This document shows positions 7,984-13,123 of a DNA stretch of 19,592 bases, in pieces. Made by a program: the position numbers and the translations under genes. The DNA is from Caldifarciminota bacterium (GTDB taxonomy: Bacteria > Hydrothermota > Hydrothermia > LBFQ01 > DSFT01). The stretch covers positions 1 to 19,592 of the forward strand of contig WGAQ01000091.1 in NCBI GenBank assembly GCA_015494735.1. The letters run 5' to 3'. The notes under the pieces were generated by a model. That model saw nothing but the letters and a program-made list of their open reading frames with translations. It made no database searches and had not been told where the DNA came from. Positions within the stretch are counted from its first letter, which is position 1. Each line of letters begins with the position of its first letter.

Positions 7984-8894
7984 CTTAAACCTCCCAGTTT
8001 CCTGAGTATTTCCACCTTCTTATCCGCTATGGAGGCGGGCAGGAATTCGAAGTCGCTGCTTCCCGTGTATATGAGGAACATGGGCCGCAGTCCCTCCTCT
8101 ATCTTTTCCATCACGGGGCGCAGGACCCCTTCGGTTTCCATGAGGGAATTCTGCGTATCCAGTATCCCGGCCACCATACCCTTACTCCTGTCCCATCCAG
8201 CCTCCATGAGGGATTCCACGTCGGTGAAGGTGAAGTCTATGCCTATGGCGGAGACGGGCATGCTCAGGAGGTCCCTTATGAGGGGCGAGGCGTCGGCGAA
8301 GTAGGTGTTGAGGGAAATCATGGCTTCCCTCGCCTTTCCGGAGATGAATTCGAGGGCCCTCCTCAGTTCCTCCATCGCTGCCACATCCCGGTAATACACG
8401 AGGGCGGGCTCCTGAAGGAAGAAGTAATCGTAGCCGTTTTCCCGCAGGTATTCCACGACAGCACCTATGAGTTCCCCTGCCTTTTTTATGGAGATGCCTT
8501 CGGAGAATCTATGCAGTGTGTATGGGGATGGGAGGATGGCCAGATTTCCGAATCGGAAGTACCTGGATGCCCAGTTCTCGATATCGCTCCGCAGGGTGGT
8601 GTCCTGGAAGAATATCTTCCTGTAGAAGGTGTTGGTCTCGAAGTAACGCACCAGTCCTTCCACATGGGCATCCTTCACCAGAGATGCAAAGGGTCGCACT
8701 ATATCCTGCCAGTTGAGGAGTCCATCGCTCACCATGGGGAAACCTTCCTGAATACCCTTCACCCTGTCGTAATCGCTATCGTATGCCCTTTCCAGTTCCT
8801 CTCTGCTTATCCTGCCCCTGTCGTGGTCCCTCGTGGCCCTTATGAGGGCTTCGCTGCGGGGGTACTTCCCGTTTAAGGAGACAAATCTCTTCAT
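7980..8894 (-). CDS. MetE N-terminal-half-like protein (split methionine synthase)
   Basis: A 304-residue TIM-barrel protein related to the N-terminal (Meth_synt_1-like) half of MetE and to the companion gene of archaeal split methionine synthases. Recognisable parts are SLNGKYPRSEALIRATRD (residues 6-23), MVSDGLLNWQDIVRPF, YFETNTFYRK and LPSPYTLHRFSEG. No zinc-site HxC...C set is visible, so it is unlikely to be catalytic alone. In MetE this half is thought to help bind the folate substrate or shape the active site. The start is the ATG at 8894, which overlaps the stop of the MetF-like gene (ATGA); the open frame continues upstream only as antisense-type sequence inside that gene. Order MetF-like, N-half, C-half suggests a single pathway unit with coordinated amounts. 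Confidence 0.75.
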   Translation of the reverse strand: MKRFVSLNGKYPRSEALIRATRDHDRGRISREELERAYDSDYDRVKGIQEGFPMVSDGLLNWQDIVRPFASLVKDAHVEGLVRYFETNTFYRKIFFQDTTLRSDIENWASRYFRFGNLAILPSPYTLHRFSEGISIKKAGELIGAVVEYLRENGYDYFFLQEPALVYYRDVAAMEELRRALEFISGKAREAMISLNTYFADASPLIRDLLSMPVSAIGIDFTFTDVESLMEAGWDRSKGMVAGILDTQNSLMETEGVLRPVMEKIEEGLRPMFLIYTGSSDFEFLPASIADKKVEILRKLGGLR

Positions 8895-9754
8895 TTTCCC
8901 TCGAATATCTCGTTTATCCTGTGCAGGGCATAGCCCGCAAGGTGCAGATTGTTCAGCATCACGTGCTCCATATTTATACCAAGGTCGTAGTCCCACCCGG
9001 AAATCTCCTGGACCAGTCCCCTTATGACCTCGAGACTCAGACTCTCCATCCTGTCCGGATTTTCCCTGAATCTCTTCTCCAGTTCGTATGGAATCATGAC
9101 TCCCAGCCACTTTATGAAGTCCAGGTCCTTTACCCTCGAAATGGGCGCGATGCTTATGTAGATTCTGGCTGGCTTTACTCCCTCCTGACGGGCAAGGTAG
9201 TGGTACTCCTCCAGCGTTTCCCTTACGTGGCACAGGTCGAATATAATCTGGGAAAAGAAGGCCCTTATGCCCGCTCTGGTCTTCTCCAGAAGGCGCCTGG
9301 CCTCGTTCCTCCTGTGAAATATGGTGATTCCGTACAGGTGCTTCATATAGCGGGCAGCGATGGGTGCGGCCTCTATGGGATTATACCCGGGATACTGTAT
9401 TCTGCTGGATTCCCCTCCCACAAGGACCAGATGCTGGTACTCCCCGCTGTGCTCCTCCAGCCACCTCTCGAACTCCTCCCTGCTCATGACGGGGACCACC
9501 TTGTTGAGGATGATGGTGAGGTCCGGATTGTACTTCCTCAGGAGACGGCCGAAGTATGCGTTGTCCACCTTCAGTTTGTATGGAACCGTCCTTTCGCCCC
9601 TGCTCTTCTCCTCTATGACCTCCGGAATGCTGACCACGTCTATACCCACTGCCTTCGTCAGCGTGGCGATTTCGAAAGCCTTCCTGTCCACCCTGGCAGG
9701 CTCCCACTGTCGGGGAGGAGGGATTATGGTCAGTATCCTGGGGAGGGGTTTCAT
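8891..9754 (-). CDS. metF: Methylenetetrahydrofolate reductase family protein
   Basis: A 287-residue protein resembling MetF, the flavin-dependent TIM-barrel enzyme that reduces methylene-tetrahydropterin to the methyl form used for methionine. Supporting blocks are LVLVGGESSRIQYPG (109-122), AGIRAFFSQIIFD (161-173, like the MetF AGADFFxTQxxFD block), ARIYISIAPISRVKDLDFI (197-214, like the PIxPGIxP...N block) and LGVMIPYELEKRF (217-229, like CGVxIPxxL). It is divergent from E. coli MetF, so the exact pterin is uncertain. The ATG at 9754 is chosen because the frame upstream has no other ATG near, and TAAAATTTTCC lies 10 bases before it. First gene of the methionine cluster. The short leader leaves no room for a SAM riboswitch. 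Confidence 0.68.
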   Translation of the reverse strand: MKPLPRILTIIPPPRQWEPARVDRKAFEIATLTKAVGIDVVSIPEVIEEKSRGERTVPYKLKVDNAYFGRLLRKYNPDLTIILNKVVPVMSREEFERWLEEHSGEYQHLVLVGGESSRIQYPGYNPIEAAPIAARYMKHLYGITIFHRRNEARRLLEKTRAGIRAFFSQIIFDLCHVRETLEEYHYLARQEGVKPARIYISIAPISRVKDLDFIKWLGVMIPYELEKRFRENPDRMESLSLEVIRGLVQEISGWDYDLGINMEHVMLNNLHLAGYALHRINEIFEGK

Positions 9755-9764
9755 CCTGAGGAAA

Positions 9765-9770
9765 ATTTTA
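9765..9770 (-). promoter_or_regulatory. -10-like TAAAAT before the metF cluster
   Basis: The minus strand reads CAATAAAATTTTCC with 10 bases between TAAAAT and the ATG at 9754. It shares TAAAATTTTCC with the lipoprotein gene. No strong Shine-Dalgarno is seen. Divergent from recX across a 90-base gap. Confidence 0.55.
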
Positions 9771-9831
9771 TTGGATTTGTCAGATTCGATGGCCGGATGG
9801 AATAGATGGTCGATGTATGCGGTCTTCGGTG

Positions 9832-9837
9832 TAAAAT
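9832..9837 (+). promoter_or_regulatory. -10-like TAAAAT before recX
   Basis: GTGTAAAATTT, identical to the talC promoter element, with 7 bases between TAAAAT and the GTG at 9845. It falls downstream of the alternative ATG at 9806, which argues for the GTG as the real start. Confidence 0.55.
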
Positions 9838-9844
9838 TTGTCCG

Positions 9845-10249
9845 GTGGATGCCCTTGCCTATGCCCTCCTCCTTCTGAGGTACAGGTCCCGCAGCCGCCG
9901 GGAACTGGAGAGGAGACTCCTTTCGAAAGGATACAGCAGGGATGAGGTGGAGGAGGTCCTGGAGCGACTGGATGATATGGGATACATAGATGATGTGGAG
10001 ATGGCAAGGGACTACGTGCGGGCGGGTGTGGAAAGGGGATGGTCCCGCATTCGCATAATCAGGGGTCTCAGGGAGAGGGGTGTGGAGGAGGGGGCCATAT
10101 CGGAGGCGATGGAAGAGTACGACGAGGACAGGGTCGTTCGGGTTCTGAAGATGAGACTCAGGGGAAAGGGCAGGGAGGAGGTAATCCGATTCCTCCGGAA
10201 CAGGGGTTTCGGATGGGACATGATAAGGAGGGTACTTTCGGATGAATGA
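9845..10249 (+). CDS. recX: RecX-family regulatory protein
   Basis: A 134-residue all-helical RecX protein. RecX binds RecA filaments and limits recombination and the SOS response. Visible are three-helix repeat features: RSRSRRELERRLLSKGYSRDEVEEVLERLDDMGYIDD (near 12-50), then ARDYVRAGVERGWSRIRIIRGLRERGV, and a third repeat RLRGKGREEVIRFLRNRGF. Length is typical of short RecX proteins. A start at 9806 would add MVDVCGLRCKICP, which does not look like RecX; the GTG at 9845 is preferred because a TAAAAT element lies 7 bases before it. recA is not in the window. The stop overlaps the DUF58 start by 8 bases, so the two are probably co-translated. Confidence 0.85.
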   Translation: MDALAYALLLLRYRSRSRRELERRLLSKGYSRDEVEEVLERLDDMGYIDDVEMARDYVRAGVERGWSRIRIIRGLRERGVEEGAISEAMEEYDEDRVVRVLKMRLRGKGREEVIRFLRNRGFGWDMIRRVLSDE

Positions 10250-11105
10250 TGTTCTGGATGTCCTGAAACTCAGGGACCTCAGGATAAGGGCGAGGGTCAT
10301 AGTGGATGAATTGCTGAGCGGAATCCATCCGAGCCGAAGATTCGGATTTTCGCCGGATTTCGCCGAGTACAGACCATACACTCCCGGGGAGGATGTCCGC
10401 TTCGTGGACTGGAAGGTGTACGGCAGGACGGGCAAACTCTACATAAGGAAACTGTACGAGGAAACCAGCATGAAGAGCACCATACTGCTGGATATCTCTG
10501 CATCCATGGGATACGGGAACCCTTCCAAACTGGAATACGCCAGAACCCTCGCTGCTTCCATGGCCTATCTCCTCCATTTGCAGAGGGATGCCGTGGGACT
10601 CATGACTTTCAGGGACAGGGTGGAGAGTGTCCTCAGGCCCTCCAGGGGCAGGAAGGGCCTATATTCGATTTTCGAAACTCTGGAAAGGGTGAAGCCCGGT
10701 GGAAGGACCAGGACCGATACGCCCCTGCTCGGCGCCATAAACCTCCTGAGGAAGGGCATGGTGATTCTGATTTCTGACCTGGAGGCGGATGTGGAGGGCA
10801 TGATGAAGGTTATGGGGGGGCTGCGCAGGAGGGGATTCGATGCGATGGTATTCCACGTTCTATCCTCCGAGGAGAGGGAGATGCCGTCGGGGGGCTCCTT
10901 CCTGTTCTACGATATGGAAACGGGGGAAACGGTTCCCTTCAACGCTTACACTTCTTCCCGGGAGTACAGGAACGTGTTTCGCAACTGGCTCGATGAACTC
11001 CGCAGGGAATTCCTCAGGAGGGGAGTGGATTACTACACGGTCTTCACCGACACCCCCTTCGTGGATGTTCTTCGCTCCGTAAGAGCGATGAGGGGTGGCC
11101 CGTAG
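10242..11105 (+). CDS. DUF58 / VWA-like domain protein
   Basis: A 287-residue DUF58 protein. The family signature YTPGEDVRFVDWKVYGR is at 46-62, followed by a von Willebrand A-like domain with the metal-site motif DISAS (84-88) and a later TDTPLL and SDLEAD. DUF58 proteins usually sit beside MoxR AAA+ ATPases and are thought to assist assembly or metal insertion of partner proteins; no MoxR gene is in the window, and here the partner is recX. No membrane segment is visible, so it is probably cytoplasmic. The start ATG lies within the end of recX. Its TAG lies in the loop of a strong hairpin shared with the convergent nuoD gene. Confidence 0.8.
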   Translation: MNDVLDVLKLRDLRIRARVIVDELLSGIHPSRRFGFSPDFAEYRPYTPGEDVRFVDWKVYGRTGKLYIRKLYEETSMKSTILLDISASMGYGNPSKLEYARTLAASMAYLLHLQRDAVGLMTFRDRVESVLRPSRGRKGLYSIFETLERVKPGGRTRTDTPLLGAINLLRKGMVILISDLEADVEGMMKVMGGLRRRGFDAMVFHVLSSEEREMPSGGSFLFYDMETGETVPFNAYTSSREYRNVFRNWLDELRREFLRRGVDYYTVFTDTPFVDVLRSVRAMRGGP

Positions 11106-11113
11106 GGCCACCC
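11093..11113. terminator. Perfect hairpin between convergent DUF58 and nuoD genes
   Basis: GGGTGGCCC (11093-11101) and GGGCCACCC (11105-11113) form a perfect 9-bp GC-rich stem with a GTA loop. It spans the stop of the plus-strand DUF58 gene and ends 8 bases before the nuoD stop. On the plus strand it is followed by GGAGTTTCTT, a weak T-run; on the minus strand there is no T-run. A bidirectional terminator is the likely role. Confidence 0.55.
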
Positions 11114-11121
11114 GGAGTTTC

Positions 11122-12327
11122 TTATCTGTCCACCTCTCCCAGAACTATGTCTATGGTACCGATGAGGGCTATTATATCCGCTATCAGGTGCCCCGGCGCG
11201 ATGTGCTCTATGGACTGAAGGTTTATGAAGGAAGGGGGCCTTATGCGGAATCTGTAGGGTTTTGCGGAACCATCGGACACTATGTAGAATCCCAGTTCCC
11301 CCTTCGGGGCTTCCACCGCTCCATAGGCCTCTCCGGGGGGCACCCTGACCCCTTCGGATACCAGTTTGAAGTGGTGAATCAACTTCTCTATCTGGGTGTA
11401 GGCATCCCTCTTCGGCGGAGGGACTATCTTGTAGTCGTCTATGAGGACGTCCCCATCCGGAATCCTCTCTATGGCCTGCTTTATTATCCGAACGCTCTGG
11501 CGCATCTCCTCCATCCTCACCATGAACCTGTCGTATGTGTCCCCATTCTTTCCCGTGGGTATCTCGAAGTCGAATTCAGAATAGACCGAATATGGCTCAT
11601 CCTTCCGGAGGTCGGTCTTTATTCCACTGCCCCTTATCATGGGGCCCGTCAATCCCAGACTGAGAGCCATTTCGGGGGAAATGACCCCTATGCCTCTGGT
11701 CCTCTCCACGAATATGGGATTGGCGGCAATCAGCTCCATCAACTCCGGATGATGTTTCTTCTCGAATTCATCTGCCCAGCGATATACCTTCTCCAGCCAT
11801 CCGTCCGGTGCATCGGCGGCCACGCCCCCTATGCGGAAGTAGGTGTTGTTCATCCTCTGTCCGGTCAGTTCTTCGAGCAGGTCGTATATCTTCTCCCTTT
11901 CCCTGAACGCATGAAGGAAGAAGGTCCATGCTCCAAGGTCGAGGACGTGGGTTCCAACTCCCACTATGTGGCTGGATATACGCGAGAGTTCTCCCGTTAT
12001 AACCCTCAGGTATTCGGCCCTCTTCGGCAGTTTCCCCTCGATTCCCAGGAGTTTTTCCACCGCCCTGACGTAAGCCCAGTTGTTGGTCAGGGGAGACAGG
12101 TAGTCCAGTCTGTCGGTGTATATGAGGGCCTGGTGATAACTCTTGTGCTCCACGGTCTTCTCCGTACCCCTGTGGAGGTATCCTATCCTGGCCTCGCACT
12201 TCACCACCCTTTCCCCATCCAGAGTCAGTTTCAGCCTGAGGACTCCATGGGTGGCCGGGTGGTGGGGGCCCACGTTAAGTTCGATGTATCTCGTGTTTTC
12301 TGCATCCTTCTTCGTGATGGTTTCCAT
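11122..12327 (-). CDS. nuoD: NADH-quinone oxidoreductase subunit D
   Basis: A 401-residue NuoD/49-kDa subunit of the peripheral arm of complex I, near the quinone site. Family blocks are GPHHPATHGVLRL (near 20-32), IGYLHRGTEK, YTDRLDYL, ELSRISSH, FREREKIYDLLE, GGVAADAP and the C-terminal IDIVLGEVDR. The paired CxxC motifs of [NiFe]-hydrogenase large subunits are absent, so this is complex I type. No other nuo gene is nearby, although nuoD normally lies within a nuoA-N operon. A start at ATG 12381 would add 18 residues; 12327 is preferred because TATAAT lies 9 bases before it and the resulting N-terminus fits the family. Confidence 0.9.
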   Translation of the reverse strand: METITKKDAENTRYIELNVGPHHPATHGVLRLKLTLDGERVVKCEARIGYLHRGTEKTVEHKSYHQALIYTDRLDYLSPLTNNWAYVRAVEKLLGIEGKLPKRAEYLRVITGELSRISSHIVGVGTHVLDLGAWTFFLHAFREREKIYDLLEELTGQRMNNTYFRIGGVAADAPDGWLEKVYRWADEFEKKHHPELMELIAANPIFVERTRGIGVISPEMALSLGLTGPMIRGSGIKTDLRKDEPYSVYSEFDFEIPTGKNGDTYDRFMVRMEEMRQSVRIIKQAIERIPDGDVLIDDYKIVPPPKRDAYTQIEKLIHHFKLVSEGVRVPPGEAYGAVEAPKGELGFYIVSDGSAKPYRFRIRPPSFINLQSIEHIAPGHLIADIIALIGTIDIVLGEVDR

Positions 12328-12336
12328 AAGGGGAAA

Positions 12337-12342
12337 ATTATA
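12337..12342 (-). promoter_or_regulatory. -10-like TATAAT before nuoD
   Basis: The minus strand reads TTTATAATTTTCCCC with 9 bases between TATAAT and the ATG at 12327. It shares the TTTTCC downstream extension of the other elements and implies a leaderless or nearly leaderless nuoD message. Confidence 0.55.
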
Positions 12343-12524
12343 AATCCCACTCTCCTTTTTCGGATATGTGGCACCACTCATTTTCTGACAGGAATCGGGA
12401 TACGGTTTAGAAGGGGTCCATGGAATTGCCTCTCCTGTAAAGTGCCTCAGGGGTCGCTCTCTATCTCCTCCATCCTATGAATTATTCGGGTTCATGCTTC
12501 CTCGTTATTCCACCCGTGCCATGC

Positions 12525-12680
12525 TCACCTGCCCGGGATTTCCTGTATCACGCTATCCACCTGTGGCTGTCCCGGTATGCGCACCGGCTTCCTGCCCATG
12601 GACCTGTACCACAGGAATGCTTCTCCCAGCAGTATGAGTACTATGACCAGTGCTATGATGAAAACCTCCTTCCTGTTCAT
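12525..12680 (-). CDS. Small single-pass membrane protein, 51 residues
   Basis: A short open frame, ATG to TGA, encoding MNRKEVFIIALVIVLILLGE and then a polar tail. Residues 2-5 are basic or charged, residues 7-18 form an uninterrupted hydrophobic run, and the tail (WYRSMGRKPVRIPGQPQVDS...) is basic and proline-containing. This is the shape of a single-pass inner-membrane protein, orientation unknown. No family is recognised. Codons look like those of neighbouring genes. It lies upstream of nuoD on the same strand but 197 bases away, with nuoD's own promoter between them. No Shine-Dalgarno is visible. TTTAAG lies 12 bases and TAAAAT 43 bases upstream. A chance frame cannot be excluded. Confidence 0.5.
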   Translation of the reverse strand: MNRKEVFIIALVIVLILLGEAFLWYRSMGRKPVRIPGQPQVDSVIQEIPGR

Positions 12681-12705
12681 AGGTGTTCAAACCTTAAAGG
12701 CCGAA

Positions 12706-12724
12706 TGTGGTCAGTCTGTGGTCA
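12706..12724. repeat. Tandem TGTGGTCA direct repeat, 11-base period
   Basis: Two exact copies of TGTGGTCA (12706-12713 and 12717-12724) separated by GTC. The 11-base period puts both on the same face of the helix. They lie just before the -35 region expected for the plus-strand promoter at 12746 and just downstream of the minus-strand TAAAAT at 12724-12729. A transcription-factor site is likely; activator or repressor is not known. Confidence 0.45.
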
Positions 12725-12729
12725 TTTTA
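12724..12729 (-). promoter_or_regulatory. Possible -10 for the 51-residue gene
   Basis: TTTAAAATG on the minus strand, 43 bases before the ATG at 12680. It abuts the tandem TGTGGTCA repeats, which would lie over the transcription start. Weaker than the other elements because of its distance from the gene. Confidence 0.3.
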
Positions 12730-12745
12730 AACCCACTGTCGGAAT

Positions 12746-12751
12746 TATAAT
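12746..12751 (+). promoter_or_regulatory. TATAAT promoter element within a palindrome
   Basis: TATAAT lies in AATTATAATT (12743-12752), a perfect palindrome, and continues as TATAATTTTCGG like the other promoters. It would drive the 92-residue gene at 12845 with a leader of about 85 bases. The palindrome could also act on the minus strand. Confidence 0.45.
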
Positions 12752-12762
12752 TTTCGGTCATT

Positions 12763-12783
12763 ATGTTGGAGGAGTTGAGTTGA
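12763..12783 (+). other. Six-codon mini-ORF in the leader (MLEELS)
   Basis: ATG TTG GAG GAG TTG AGT TGA begins 11 bases after TATAAT, at the distance where other genes here start. It could be a leaderless leader peptide or simply chance; there is no direct evidence of translation. Confidence 0.2.
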
Positions 12784-12803
12784 ATTCACAATAAAGGTGT
12801 GCT

Positions 12804-12817
12804 GGGTGTTCGCACCC
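12804..12817 (+). other. GGGTG-TTCG-CACCC leader hairpin
   Basis: A perfect 5-bp stem closed by a TTCG tetraloop, lying between the promoter at 12746 and the strong ribosome site at 12833-12840. There is no T-run, so it is not an intrinsic terminator. It may affect translation or stability of the following message. Confidence 0.4.
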
Positions 12818-12844
12818 TTCTGGATACACTGGGGAGGTGAAAGT

Positions 12845-13123
12845 ATGATGATTTTCGAGAATCATGAATTCGTCTTTCACGCCTTCTGCGGCCGGGGGCC
12901 CCGCCGGTACACGGTTCTGAGGAGCACGTCCTACCCCTGTATCTACATCGTTCTGCATCCGGATTGCTTCGACTCCCTTTCCACGGTGCTCAACAGACCC
13001 GTTTACTTTCGGGAAATCAGCGATTTATGCGACAGATTCGTGGTCAGGGGCTTCCTGTTCCCGGACGGGGAATGTCCGGATGAGACCGTGATGGAGGATA
13101 TTTGCTCCCGGCCCTTTATTTAG
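12845..13123 (+). CDS. Cys-rich 92-residue protein, unknown function
   Basis: A small protein that I do not recognise. The ATG follows the best Shine-Dalgarno in the window, GGAGGTGA (12833-12840), seven bases from the GGAGG core. A GTG at 12797 would add 16 residues but would place the leader hairpin inside the gene. The 92 residues contain six cysteines (in HAFCGRG, SYPCIY, HPDCFD, DLCDR, GECPD and DICSR), many aromatics and no signal peptide or membrane segment. The cysteines are spread rather than in CxxC pairs, so metal binding is only a possibility. GC-ending codons match the neighbours. Its TAG interlocks with the TAA of the convergent SprA-family gene (4-base overlap). Confidence 0.55.
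   Translation: MMIFENHEFVFHAFCGRGPRRYTVLRSTSYPCIYIVLHPDCFDSLSTVLNRPVYFREISDLCDRFVVRGFLFPDGECPDETVMEDICSRPFI

Noticed and set aside
9755..9844. SAM riboswitch or T-box before the methionine cluster
   Set aside because: Only about 10 bases lie between the promoter-like element and the metF start, and no such fold is visible in the 90-base gap.
9755..10435. Upstream extension of the metF frame
   Set aside because: The extension is low-complexity, runs antisense through recX and DUF58, and begins long before the TAAAAT element at 9765.
11095..12480. A 461-codon plus-strand frame opposite nuoD
   Set aside because: Antisense shadow of a well-matched nuoD; no domain and no promoter or ribosome site.
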